Assembly: GCA_900544065.1 (NCBI GenBank)
Contig: UQTR01000021.1
Coordinates: forward strand, 1 to 26,913
From: an uncultured Collinsella sp.
GTDB taxonomy: Bacteria > Actinomycetota > Coriobacteriia > Coriobacteriales > Coriobacteriaceae
DNA length: 26,913 bases
Direction: 5' to 3'
Shown: piece after piece, positions 1-8,025 of the stretch
Position numbering within the stretch: position 1 is the first letter of the stretch
Layout of the letters: each line of letters begins with the position of its first letter
Notes under the pieces: generated by a model
The model's input: only the letters and a program-made list of their open reading frames with translations
Database searches by the model: none
What the model was told of the DNA's origin: nothing
Made by a program: the position numbers and the translations under genes

Positions 1-47
1 GAGATGTCTTAGGGTCTCGTGGGCTCGGAGATGTGTATAAGAGACAG
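1..47 (+). other. Illumina Nextera adapter and i7 index (artefact)
   Basis: Bases 14-47 are an exact copy of the 34-nt Nextera Read 2 transposase adapter, ending in the 19-bp Tn5 mosaic end (29-47, ...TATAAGAGACAG). Bases 1-5 (GAGAT) match the end of the P7 flow-cell adapter, and bases 6-13 (GTCTTAGG) lie exactly where the 8-nt i7 index belongs. Its reverse complement, CCTAAGAC, is, as I recall, Nextera XT index N726. This is untrimmed library sequence joined to the real contig at base 48. It should be removed before submission or any search. Confidence 0.97.
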
Positions 48-1396
48 ATCATGACCTGCGAAGCGCCGATGGCCTGCGTAATGCCGCCCGCCTCGCCGGC
101 AGCGACGCCGGTGTGACGGATTGCGTCGAGGAGGCTCGTCTTGCCGTGGTCGACGTGACCCATGACGGTGACGACCGGGGCGCGCGGCTTAAGGTCGGCG
201 GGATCGTCGTAGAACGAGAAGGTGTTCTCCTCCTCGGGGGTGATGATCTTGATCTGGCGGCCCAGGTCGTCGGCAACGAGCTCGACGAGGTCATCGGACA
301 TGGACTGCGTCATGGTAAGCGGCGTGCCCAGCAGGAACAGGCGCTTGATGATGTCGCTAGCCGGAACGTCGAGCGCCTCGGCGAGCTCCTGGACGGTAAC
401 GCCCTGGGAGACCTTGATGGCGTCGAGGTCCTCGGGGTTCACGCCCTGGGCCAGCGCCTCCTCAATCTTGCGCTCTTCCTGAGCCTTTGCGGCCTCGCGC
501 TCGCGCTTCTCCTTGCGCTTTTTGCGGCGACCAGTGGACTCGCGAGAGGCCTCCTCGACGGCGGCACGAGCCTCCTCGAGCACCTTCTCGCGGCTGTACT
601 CCTCGGCCTCGCGAGCCATGCGGCTGTAGTGGTCCTCTTCGTTGTTGTGACCGCCTTTGCGCTTCTTGCCCTTGCCCTGCTTGTCGGGGTTGGGGAAGTC
701 CATGCCGGCAGCGACGTTGTTGCTGGCGTTGGTGCGATGGCTGTGGGGACGGTTCTCGGAGGCATTGCGCTCGGAGTTGTTGTCGGAAGCGTTGCGGTCG
801 CCTCGACGGCCACCGCGACGGTCGTTGTTGCCGCCACGACGGTTGCCGCGCTCGGAAGCGCGCTCGGCCTTGGCCTTCTCCTCGGCGTCCTTCTTCTCCT
901 TGAGCACGGTCTCCTGTGCGGCGATCTGGTCGAGCAGAGAACGGAAGCGCGAACCGGAGTCGGAAGCGGGAACGGCGCGGCGCTGGGCCTCGCGGGCAGC
1001 CTCCTCCTTCTCGCGGGCAAGGCGCTCCTGCTCGGCCCTCTTCTTGGCCTCGGCCTCGGCGCGGGCAGCCTCCTCGGCAGCCTGGGCGGCGGCGAACTGG
1101 CGGCGCTCCTGCTCGCGTGCCTTCTCGGCGGCGATGCGCTCGCGCTCTGCCTCGGCAGCGCGTGCTGCCTCCTCGGCGGCGGCTGCCTGCTCCTCGGCCT
1201 GCTTGGCGGCCTCGACCTCCTTCGCGCGGGCCTCGATCACCGAGGCGAGCTGCTTGCGGACCATAGCGACGTAGGCGTCCTCCAGGGCGGAGGAAGCGGA
1301 CTTAGCGGGAATCTTCATTTCGGCGAGATGACCCATCAGTTCCTTGGAGGTCATGCCGAACTCTTTGGCCAGGGTGGACACACGGACTTTTGCCAT
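48..1396 (-). CDS. infB: Translation initiation factor IF-2, N-terminal half, cut by contig end
   Basis: IF-2 is the GTPase that brings initiator tRNA to the 30S subunit and promotes subunit joining. The ATG at 1396 is preceded by an AGGTGA-type ribosome binding site. About 449 codons remain. Residues 1-55 form an IF2_N-type domain (MAKVRVSTLAKEFGM...). Next comes a long Ala/Glu/Arg-rich probable coiled coil (about 56-190), then an Arg/Asn/Gly-rich low-complexity stretch and a Lys/Arg-rich linker, then a second IF2_N-like domain. The start of the G domain follows, with the P-loop GHVDHGKT at residues 413-420 and the switch I motif GEAGGITQ. The reading frame runs without a stop into the adapter at 47, so the rest of the G domain and domains II-IV are missing because of assembly, not mutation. 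The 91-nt gap to nusA holds only a 6-bp hairpin (1418-1432); no ylxR or ylxQ gene lies between nusA and infB. It is the last gene of the rimP-nusA-infB operon. Confidence 0.96.
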
Positions 1397-1487
1397 ATGA
1401 CTTCACCTACCCTTTCTGGCACCTTGGGTGCCTAGAGACTGAACGAGCGTGGGGTATGCGCTGGGACCTGCCCGGCGCGACCGCGCG

Positions 1488-2735
1488 CTAGATCAGGTCC
1501 TCCGCATCATCGAAGGCGTCGGTGTCGTGGACACCACAGAAACGGGAGCCGGGACGGGCCTGGTTGCGGCACTGGATGCCGTCCTCGGACACGAACTCGC
1601 AGCGACGGACGTCCTCGTCCTCCTCGTCACCAATCAGGTCGGCGGCGGGCTCCTCGTGAACGGGAACGTTCTTGAGGATGTCGGCGGCAAGGGTCTCGGA
1701 CTTGATGTCGATGTGCCAGCCGGTCAGGCGCGCGGCGAGGCGGGCATTCTGGCCCTCCTTGCCGATGGCGAGCGAAAGCTGGTCGTCGGGCACGATGACG
1801 CCGGCATAGGCCTTCTCCTCGTCGATGAGGACGCGGGTGACCTTGGCGGGCGACAGGGCGTTGGCAACGTAGACGGCCGGATCGGCATCCCACAGGATGA
1901 CGTCGACGCGCTCGCCACGGAGCTCGCCCACGACGGCGCGAACACGGCTGCCCTTGGGGCCGACGCAGGCGCCAACCGGATCCAGACGATCGTCGAGCGA
2001 GTGGACGGCGACCTTGGAGCGCTGGCCGGGCTCGCGGGCGATCGACTTGATCTGGACGGTGCCCTCATAGATCTCGGGCACCTCCTGCTCAAACAGACGA
2101 CGCATGAGCTCGGGGTGGGTACGGGAGATGACAATCGGCGGACGGCTGTGCTCGCCACGAACCGGCTGCAGGTTGGAGTTGGGGTCGCGAACGTCGATGA
2201 TCACGGCCTTGATGTGCTGGTTGTGCAGGTAGCGCTCGCCCATCGGACGCTCGTTGCGCTCGTTCTCGTAACGGCGCTGGTCGAAGTGCGGAAGCTCGGC
2301 CTCGACGCCCTCGCGAATCTTGACGATCGTGAAGTCGGGCGTGGACTGAAGCACGGTACCACTGATGAGATCACCGATGCGGCCGGAGAACTCCTCGTAG
2401 ATCTGCTCGCGGGCGGAGTTGCGCACGATGGCGTTGATCTCGGCCTTGGCGTGCTGGGCGGCGATGCGGCTCGTGTTCTTGGGAGTGACGTCGATCTCCT
2501 CGAACTCGGTGAAGTTGCCCTCCTCGTCCATGGAATCGTCGATCGGCTCCAGGCGGTAGACGTAGATCTTGCCGGTGGTGCGGTCGATGGTCACCTTGGC
2601 GCCCCACTCAAGATGCAGGATCTCGGCATAGCTCTTGGCGAGCGACTGCTCCAGGCGGTCGATCAGGTAGAGCTGGTCGATGTGCTTCTCCTGGCAAAGC
2701 TCCATCAGGGCGGACATCATGTCGGATGCTGCCAT
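1488..2735 (-). CDS. nusA: Transcription termination/antitermination factor NusA with C-terminal Cys/His extension
   Basis: NusA binds RNA polymerase and nascent RNA and modulates pausing, termination and antitermination. The product is 415 aa from ATG 2735, chosen because a purine-rich GGAAGGAAAG site lies just upstream and the N-terminus MAASDMMSALMELCQEK fits the family; an in-frame start 33 nt upstream would lie inside rimP. Visible in order are the N-terminal RNAP-binding domain, an S1 domain (around SGRIGDLISGTVLQS...VKIREGVEAELP), and KH1 and KH2 (GPKGSRVRAVVGELRGERVDVI; DDQLSLAIGKEGQNARLAA). After KH2 the protein carries an acidic linker and a C-terminal C-x8-C-x10-C-x2-H motif (CEF...QCRN...FCGVH) that looks like a small zinc knuckle. 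It starts one base after the rimP stop (TAA-G-ATG), so translation is probably coupled. Family assignment is certain; the role of the tail is unknown. Confidence 0.97.
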   Translation of the reverse strand: MAASDMMSALMELCQEKHIDQLYLIDRLEQSLAKSYAEILHLEWGAKVTIDRTTGKIYVYRLEPIDDSMDEEGNFTEFEEIDVTPKNTSRIAAQHAKAEINAIVRNSAREQIYEEFSGRIGDLISGTVLQSTPDFTIVKIREGVEAELPHFDQRRYENERNERPMGERYLHNQHIKAVIIDVRDPNSNLQPVRGEHSRPPIVISRTHPELMRRLFEQEVPEIYEGTVQIKSIAREPGQRSKVAVHSLDDRLDPVGACVGPKGSRVRAVVGELRGERVDVILWDADPAVYVANALSPAKVTRVLIDEEKAYAGVIVPDDQLSLAIGKEGQNARLAARLTGWHIDIKSETLAADILKNVPVHEEPAADLIGDEEDEDVRRCEFVSEDGIQCRNQARPGSRFCGVHDTDAFDDAEDLI

Positions 2736-2736
2736 C

Positions 2737-3231
2737 TTACTTTCCTTCCTTCGCGGGCTTGAAGTCATAGGTGGGCTTCAACTTGCACTTTTTAACATCA
2801 GAGAAATCGAGGGTGACGGACTCGCCGTCCTCGAGCTCGAGGGTCACGTTCGTCTCGGTGGCGGCGGCAATCTTGCCGGCGTACTTGCGACGGCCCTCGG
2901 TGGCGGTGGAGGTGAGCTCGCAGTTCTCGCCCACAAAGCGGGCAAAGTCACTCGGGCGGCGCAGCGGGCGCGCCATACCCGGGCTCGACACCTCGAGCGT
3001 ATAGCTCGAAGAGATAGGGTCGAGCTCCTCAATCACATCGCCGACCCATTTGGTGTTGGCCGTGACATCGTTGAGCGACAGGCACTGACCCTCGGCACCC
3101 TCGATACGCACACGCACGCAGGGGGCCTTGGTGGCACCCACGAGCTCAACGTCGACGATGTCGACATCGTGCTGGGGAGCAACGGCCTCGAGCGCGTCGA
3201 TGATCGCCTGCTCGGTCTTGGTCTTGACCAT
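2737..3231 (-). CDS. rimP: Ribosome maturation factor RimP
   Basis: RimP helps assemble and mature the 30S subunit. The product is 164 aa from ATG 3231, which has a near-perfect GGAGGTG site about 6 nt upstream; the in-frame ATG twelve codons or fewer upstream would overlap this site and is rejected. The N-terminal alpha/beta domain contains the family block around VDVELVGATKAPCVRVRIEG, followed by the typical YTLEVSSPGMARPLRRPSDF segment and a C-terminal Sm-like beta barrel (YAGKIAAATETNVTLELEDG). It is the first gene of the rimP-nusA-infB operon, the common bacterial arrangement. A terminator hairpin sits in its leader only about 20 nt before the start codon, suggesting premature termination as a control point. 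Confidence 0.96.
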   Translation of the reverse strand: MVKTKTEQAIIDALEAVAPQHDVDIVDVELVGATKAPCVRVRIEGAEGQCLSLNDVTANTKWVGDVIEELDPISSSYTLEVSSPGMARPLRRPSDFARFVGENCELTSTATEGRRKYAGKIAAATETNVTLELEDGESVTLDFSDVKKCKLKPTYDFKPAKEGK

Positions 3232-3251
3232 TGCGGCACCTCCATCCATAC

Positions 3252-3281
3252 AAAAAAGAAGCGGGGCCGAAACCCCACTTC
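3252..3281 (-). terminator. Intrinsic terminator/attenuator in the rimP leader
   Basis: On the minus strand GAAGTGGGG-TTTCGG-CCCCGCTTC forms a 9-bp stem, immediately followed by six T residues (3257-3252). One pair is G-U on the minus-strand RNA but would be C-A on the plus strand, so the minus transcript is the better folder. It lies between the rimP promoter (-10 at 3315-3310) and the rimP start (3231). Any rimP-nusA-infB transcript from that promoter must therefore read through it. leuS has its own separate terminator, so this one is not needed for leuS. Confidence 0.8.
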
Positions 3282-3309
3282 TTTCAATTACAACTTCATT
3301 TGCAAGCAA

Positions 3310-3338
3310 ACTATACCAATACCTGCACAAACGTGCAA
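3310..3338 (-). promoter_or_regulatory. Sigma70-type promoter for rimP-nusA-infB
   Basis: Read on the minus strand: -35 TTGCAC (3338-3333), 17-bp spacer, -10 TATAGT (3315-3310). Predicted transcription start is near 3303, giving a leader of about 70 nt that contains the terminator hairpin at 3252-3281. Confidence 0.75.
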
Positions 3339-3423
3339 CCACAACACAAACCCGCAGGTCAGCGTGAGCACAGGTTCTCCACAAGAAATGGATAATTGGG
3401 TGTTGTCGCAAGCATCCATAACC

Positions 3424-3458
3424 AAAAAGAGGGGTGACTCCCTGCGGAATCGCCCCTC
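3424..3458 (-). terminator. Intrinsic terminator of leuS
   Basis: About 30 nt past the leuS stop, the minus strand forms a 13-position stem (GAGGGGCGATTCC pairing with GGAGTCACCCCTC, one mismatch) with a tiny loop, followed by five T residues (3428-3424). On the plus strand it also ends in CTTTT, but no plus-strand gene approaches it. Confidence 0.85.
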
Positions 3459-3488
3459 GCTTTTACATGTCAGCTATGCGCACAGCGC

Positions 3489-6065
3489 TTACTTGACCAC
3501 CAGGTTAACCAGCTTGCCGGGCACGCAGATGGCCTTGACGACCGTCTTGCCCTCAAGCCACTTGGCAACGGCTTCCTCAGCGGCAGCCTGCATCTCCTCG
3601 TTGGAGGCGTCGCGGGCGACGTCAATGCGGCCACGGACCTTGCCGAGCACCTGGACCACGATCTGCACCGTGTCCTCGATGGACTCGGCCAAGTCGAACT
3701 CGGGCCAGGCGGCGGTGTAGGCATTGCCCTCACAGCCGAGCGCCTCGTGCCACAGCTCGTCGGCCCAGAACGGGCAGATGGGAGCAAGGACGCTCACGAT
3801 ATCCTTGGCCACACCGTAGCACAGGGCCTTGTCGCGGTCAGCGCCCTCGGTAGCGTTGAGGTAGGCGCTCGCGGCGTTGACAAGTTCCATGACGGCCGAG
3901 ATCGCGGTGTTGAACTGGCCGCGGTCGAAGTCCTCGGTGCACTTGGCAATGGTGCGGTGACGCTCGCGATAAAGCTTCATCGCGACCTCGTCGAGAGCGG
4001 ACTTGTCGAAGGCCACGTTGGCGTCGCCGGACTGGACGAGCTGCCACACGATACGCCAGGCGCGCTTAATGAAGCGGTTAGCGCCCTCGACGGCCTTGGG
4101 ATCCCAGTCGAAGTCCTTCTCGGGCGGGGCGATAAACAGGATCGCCAAACGCATGGTGTCGGCGCCGTAGGGCTCGATGACCGAGCTCGGGGGCACGACA
4201 TTGCCCTTGGACTTGGACATGGTGTCGCCGTTCTCGTCCTTGACCATGCCCTGGCACAGCAGATTGGTGAAGGGCTCGTCCACACTCAGCAGGCCCAGGT
4301 CGCGCAGTGCCTTGGTAAAGAAGCGGCTGTAGAGCAGGTGCAGAATGGCGTGCTCGATGCCGCCGATGTAGTTATCGACGGGCATCCAACGGTCGGCGGC
4401 CTCACGGGAGAAGGGCAGCTCGGTGTTGTGCGGATCGGTATAGCGCAGGTAGTACCAGCTGGAGCACGTGAACGTGTCCATGGTGTCCGTCTCGCGCTTG
4501 GCCGGGCCGCCGCACACGGGGCACGTGGTGTTCACGAACGCCTCGTGCGTGGCCAGCGTCTCGCCGGCGGCCAGGTCGATGTCCTCGGGCAGGCGCACGG
4601 GCAGATCTTCCTCGGGCACGGGCACCACGCCGCACTTCTCGCAGTGGATAGCGGGGATGGGGTTGCCCCAGTAGCGCTGGCGGCTGATGAGCCAATCGCG
4701 CATGCGGAACTCCACGGTGCGCTTGCCGCGACCCATCTCTTCCAGCGCGGCCACGATGGCCGCTTCGCCCTCGGAGTGCTTACCGCCGCGCATGCCGGTG
4801 TACTTGCCGGACTGGACGAGCGTGCCCTCGGCAGCGTGAGCGCAATCCCAGTCGACGGTCTCGGCATGGAAGGTATCGATGGTCTCGCCGCTGGCCTCGA
4901 CGGCAGCGCGATCGCCATCGTCCAGGATGATCGGTACGATCGGCAGGTCGTACTTGCGGGCGAACTCAAAGTCGCGCTGGTCGCCACAGGGAACGGCCAT
5001 GACGGCGCCGGTGCCGTAGTCGGCCACGACGTAGTCGGCAACCCACACAGGGACCTTCTCGCCGTTGACGGGGTTTACCACATAGCGGCCCGTGAAGGCA
5101 CCGTGCTTCTCGAGTGTGCCCTGGGCACGCTCGACGGCAGAGATATGCTTGGAGTCCTCGACGATCTTGGTCACGGCCTCCTCGTACTCCGTGCCCTCGA
5201 CGAGCTCGTGCAAGCCGGCGTACTCGGGAGCCAGGACAAAGAAGGAGACGCCAAAAAGGGTATCGGCACGCGTGGTGAAGACGGTGATCTTACCCTCGTC
5301 ACCCTCGATGGGCTCGCCATCCTTGTCGCACAGGGTAAAGTCGACCTCGGCGCCCTCAGAACGGCCGATCCAGTTGGCCTGCATCTGCTTGACGCGCTCG
5401 GGCCAGCCGGGGAGCTTCTCCAGATCGTCGAGCAGCTCCTGGGAGTACTCGGTAATCTTGAAGTACCACTGCTCCAGGTCGCGCTTCTCGGGCTCAGTGC
5501 CGCAGCGCCAGCACTTACCCTCGGTGACCTGCTCGTTGGCCAGAACGGTCTTGCAGTTAGGGCACCAGTTGACCGGGTTCTTCTTGCGGTAGACCAGGCC
5601 CTTTTCCCACAGCTTCTCAAAGATCCACTGACCCCAGCGATAGTAGTCGGGGCTGCAGGTCTTGACCATGCGATCCAGATCGTAGGAGAAGCCCATGCGC
5701 TTCATCGTGGAAAGCGCCTGATCCATGTTCTTATACGTCCAGGCAGCAGCCTGCGTGTTGTGCTTGATGGCGGCGTTCTCGGCAGGCAGGCCAAAGGCGT
5801 CAAAGCCGATGGGGTGCAGCACGTCGTAGCCGCGCATGCGGGCCTGACGGGCCATGGCATCGCCGATGGTATAGTTGCGCGCGTGGCCCATGTGCAGGTC
5901 GCCCGAAGGATACGGGAACATCTCGAGCACATACTTCTTGGGCTTGCTAGCGTCGGTGTCGACGGCAAAGAGGTTGGAGTCCTCCCAGGCCTTCATCCAC
6001 TTGGACTCAATGGTCTGCGCGTCGTAGGCAGGGATCTCGTCCTTATGATCTGTGCAATCGCACAT
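3489..6065 (-). CDS. leuS: Leucyl-tRNA synthetase
   Basis: A class I aminoacyl-tRNA synthetase that charges tRNA-Leu. The product is 858 aa, normal for bacterial LeuRS. The start ATG at 6065 has an AAAGGAG site 7 nt upstream. The Rossmann catalytic core carries the HIGH signature as HMGH (residues 58-61) and the KMSKS loop as MSKSKGN (from residue 616). A CP1 editing domain lies between them (the block around GVSFFVLAPEY and the TGAVMAVPCGDQRDFEFA segment). Two CxxC pairs (WCPNC and CWRCG) form the zinc-binding insert, and a second cysteine pair set occurs at HCEKC...CPVCGG. The anticodon-binding helical domain and the C-terminal tail (VQVLGKVRGRIDV...) are complete. It is a single-gene unit with its own terminator. 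Its leader contains the long inverted repeat at 6089-6207. Confidence 0.98.
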   Translation of the reverse strand: MCDCTDHKDEIPAYDAQTIESKWMKAWEDSNLFAVDTDASKPKKYVLEMFPYPSGDLHMGHARNYTIGDAMARQARMRGYDVLHPIGFDAFGLPAENAAIKHNTQAAAWTYKNMDQALSTMKRMGFSYDLDRMVKTCSPDYYRWGQWIFEKLWEKGLVYRKKNPVNWCPNCKTVLANEQVTEGKCWRCGTEPEKRDLEQWYFKITEYSQELLDDLEKLPGWPERVKQMQANWIGRSEGAEVDFTLCDKDGEPIEGDEGKITVFTTRADTLFGVSFFVLAPEYAGLHELVEGTEYEEAVTKIVEDSKHISAVERAQGTLEKHGAFTGRYVVNPVNGEKVPVWVADYVVADYGTGAVMAVPCGDQRDFEFARKYDLPIVPIILDDGDRAAVEASGETIDTFHAETVDWDCAHAAEGTLVQSGKYTGMRGGKHSEGEAAIVAALEEMGRGKRTVEFRMRDWLISRQRYWGNPIPAIHCEKCGVVPVPEEDLPVRLPEDIDLAAGETLATHEAFVNTTCPVCGGPAKRETDTMDTFTCSSWYYLRYTDPHNTELPFSREAADRWMPVDNYIGGIEHAILHLLYSRFFTKALRDLGLLSVDEPFTNLLCQGMVKDENGDTMSKSKGNVVPPSSVIEPYGADTMRLAILFIAPPEKDFDWDPKAVEGANRFIKRAWRIVWQLVQSGDANVAFDKSALDEVAMKLYRERHRTIAKCTEDFDRGQFNTAISAVMELVNAASAYLNATEGADRDKALCYGVAKDIVSVLAPICPFWADELWHEALGCEGNAYTAAWPEFDLAESIEDTVQIVVQVLGKVRGRIDVARDASNEEMQAAAEEAVAKWLEGKTVVKAICVPGKLVNLVVK

Positions 6066-6088
6066 ATCAGCTCCTTTAATCTTAGCTG

Positions 6089-6207
6089 GGGTCGGTCGGC
6101 TTGGCTTTGTTCGCTACTGCGGACAGTCCTGCGCAAGACGAAGAGCACATTAAGTGCTCTTCTTTGCGTGCGGAACTTGTAGCGAACAAAGCCAAGCCGA
6201 CCGACCC
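6089..6207. repeat. 29-bp perfect inverted repeat in the leuS leader
   Basis: Arms 6089-6117 and 6179-6207 are exact reverse complements over 29 nt. Between them a further AAGAGCAC/GTGCTCTT hairpin occupies about 6140-6161. The whole folds as one hairpin of about 119 nt whose outer end lies about 23 nt from the leuS start codon, outside the ribosome binding site. It shows no transposase gene. It could be a leader structure that controls leuS, a MITE-like foldback element, or both. I see no T-box consensus (no GGGTGGnACCGCG-type antiterminator). Confidence 0.85.
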
Positions 6208-6241
6208 TAAGGTTAACTTGACTGATGATAGCAAATACAAC

Positions 6242-6276
6242 AAGCGAGATGCCTGCGACTTGCAGGCATCTCGCTT
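6242..6276. terminator. Perfect 15-bp stem-loop downstream of guaB, probable terminator
   Basis: Arms 6242-6256 and 6262-6276 pair over 15 bp (AAGCGAGATGCCTGC) with a 5-nt loop. On the minus strand the stem is followed by GTTGTATTTG, a weak U-rich tract; on the plus strand by TATCTAAAT. It most likely ends the guaB transcript before leuS. Confidence 0.6.
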
Positions 6277-6336
6277 TATCTAAATAACGTGGTTGTGAAT
6301 CAACCGCTATTTGTTACCCATCCAAGTATGGACGGG

Positions 6337-6430
6337 TTTTCCAAGTGCCGCAGATTGCCGTGAAAGAGGAGCGACGCGTACTTTGGTACGCAAGCGACGG
6401 TTTGAACGGCAAGGTGCGGTGCTTGGGAAA
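6337..6430 (+). ncRNA. Structured repeat element, copy 1 (covarying arms around a conserved core)
   Basis: A 44-nt core (6362-6405; begins GAAAGAGGAGCGA, contains the GCGTAC/GTACGC hairpin, ends GACGGTTTGA) is flanked by 25-nt arms (6337-6361 and 6406-6430) that pair at 23 of 25 positions, with a 2x2 internal loop. Three of the pairs are G-U when read as plus-strand RNA and would be A-C on the minus strand, which mildly favours the plus strand as the folded RNA. A second copy lies at 13980-14075. Copy 1 ends 5 nt from the guaB stop codon. Function unknown; it could be a small RNA, a REP-like hairpin or a 3' processing or termination structure. Confidence 0.6.
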
Positions 6431-6434
6431 GCCG

Positions 6435-7946
6435 CTAGCGGTAGCTGACGCTTTGCTGCGAATCCTTGACGACAACATCGTGGGCGCCGCCTTCGACGAT
6501 GGAGGTGGAGCTCACCAGGGTCAGGCGTGCCTTTTCCTGGAGCTCGGGGATCGAGAGGGCACCGCAGTTGCACATCGTGGACTTGACCTTGTAAAGCGTG
6601 CCGCCCACGCCGTCCTTGAGGGAGCCGGCGTACGGGACGTAGGAATCGACGCCCTCGACGAAGCTGAGCTTCGCGGCACCACCCAGGTCGTAGCGCTGCC
6701 AGTTGCGGGCACGCGCAGAACCCTCGCCCCAGTACTCCTTCATGTACTGACCGTTGACGTTGACGCGCTCGGTCGGGCTCTCGTCAAAGCGGGCGAAGTA
6801 GCGGCCCAACATCATGAAGTCAGCACCCATGGCAAGGGCGAGCGTCATGTGGTAGTCGTAGACGATGCCACCGTCGGAGCACACGGGCACGTAGACGCCG
6901 GTCTCCTCGTAGTACTCGTCGCGAGCACGGCAGACGTCGATCAGCGCGGTGGCCTGACCACGGCCGATACCCTTGGTCTCGCGGGTGATGCAGATGGAAC
7001 CGCCGCCGATACCGACCTTGATGAAGTCGGCACCGCAGTCGGCCAGGAAGCGGAAGCCCTCGGCGTCGACGACGTTGCCGGCACCGACCTTGACGTCCTC
7101 GCCGTAGTTGGCGCGAATCCACTCGATGGTGCGCTTCTGCCACTCGCTGAAGCCCTCGGAAGAGTCGATGCACAGGACGTCGGCACCGGCCTCGATGAGC
7201 AGCGGCACGCGCTCGGCATAGTCGCGGGTGTTGATGCCGGCACCGACCATGTAGCGCTTATCGCCGTCGAGCAGCTCGTTGGGGTTGGTCTTATGGCTAT
7301 CGTAGTCCTTGCGGAAAACGATGCCCATAAGGTGATCGTTGTCGTCGACGATGGGCAGAGCGTTAAGCTTGTTGTCCCAGATGACGTCGTTGGCAACCTT
7401 GAGGCTGATGTTCTTGTCGCCCACGATGAGCTGCTCACGCGGGGTCATGAACTCGGAGACCTTCGTCTGGTGGTCATCGCGGCTGGGGCGATAGTCACGG
7501 CTGGTGACGATGCCCAGGAGCTTACCCTTGGGAGTGCCGTCGTCGGTGACCGGCATGGTGGAGTGACCTGTCTTCTCCTTGAGCTCGATGACCTGCTCCA
7601 TGGTCATGTCGGGGGTCAGCGTGGAATCGGACTGAACGAAGCCAGCCTTGTGATCCTTGACGGCCTTGACCATAGCGGCCTCGGACTCGGCGCTCTGGGA
7701 ACCGTAAATGAAGGACAGGCCACCCTCGGTAGCGAGCGCGACACCCATGTCGACGCCCGAGACGGACTGCATGATGGCGGAAACCATGGGGATGTTCAGG
7801 GTGATTGCCGGCTTCTCACCGCGCTTGAAGCGGGTTAGCGGCGTCTTGAGAGAGACGTTGTTGGGGATGCACTGCGAGGACGAGTAACCAGGGACCAGCA
7901 GATACTCCGAAAACGTGTGGGACTCACCGGGAAAGAACGTAGCCAT
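6435..7946 (-). CDS. guaB: IMP dehydrogenase
   Basis: Oxidises IMP to XMP with NAD+, the committed step of GMP synthesis. The product is 503 aa, start ATG 7946 with an AAAGGAG site. The (beta/alpha)8 barrel is split by a CBS pair at about residues 105-225 (SDSTLTPDMTMEQVIEL... and VSEFMTPREQLI...LNALPIVDDNDHLMGIVFRKD). The catalytic loop GGGSICITRE places the nucleophilic cysteine at residue 319. The IMP phosphate and NAD-binding blocks (GADVLCIDSSEG, VKVGAGNVV, CSDGGIVYDYHM) are present. The C-terminal MCNCGALSIPELQ and the long flap with YWGEGSARARNWQRYD differ from the commonest short GuaB form but fit a known IMPDH variant, so IMPDH is much more likely than GMP reductase. A candidate promoter precedes it and two hairpins follow it. 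Confidence 0.94.
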   Translation of the reverse strand: MATFFPGESHTFSEYLLVPGYSSSQCIPNNVSLKTPLTRFKRGEKPAITLNIPMVSAIMQSVSGVDMGVALATEGGLSFIYGSQSAESEAAMVKAVKDHKAGFVQSDSTLTPDMTMEQVIELKEKTGHSTMPVTDDGTPKGKLLGIVTSRDYRPSRDDHQTKVSEFMTPREQLIVGDKNISLKVANDVIWDNKLNALPIVDDNDHLMGIVFRKDYDSHKTNPNELLDGDKRYMVGAGINTRDYAERVPLLIEAGADVLCIDSSEGFSEWQKRTIEWIRANYGEDVKVGAGNVVDAEGFRFLADCGADFIKVGIGGGSICITRETKGIGRGQATALIDVCRARDEYYEETGVYVPVCSDGGIVYDYHMTLALAMGADFMMLGRYFARFDESPTERVNVNGQYMKEYWGEGSARARNWQRYDLGGAAKLSFVEGVDSYVPYAGSLKDGVGGTLYKVKSTMCNCGALSIPELQEKARLTLVSSTSIVEGGAHDVVVKDSQQSVSYR

Positions 7947-8025
7947 GTTTCTCCTTTTTCCATGCGACCGGTCGGCTGCAGGCCTCGTAGGACCCAGCCC
8001 AACCTTGGGCGCCCAATACTGGGGA

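Noticed and set aside
48..1396. infB as a truncated pseudogene
   Set aside because: The frame is open up to the adapter, so truncation is due to the contig end.
6101..6283. 60-codon plus-strand frame in the leuS leader
   Set aside because: It is made of the inverted repeat and hairpin sequences and has no start signals.
6089..6300. T-box riboswitch controlling leuS
   Set aside because: The typical T-box antiterminator bulge sequence and specifier-loop features are not visible; only perfect hairpins are present.
6435..7946. GMP reductase instead of IMP dehydrogenase
   Set aside because: The CBS pair and the GGGSICITRE catalytic loop with a long flap fit IMPDH; GMP reductases of the short class lack CBS domains.
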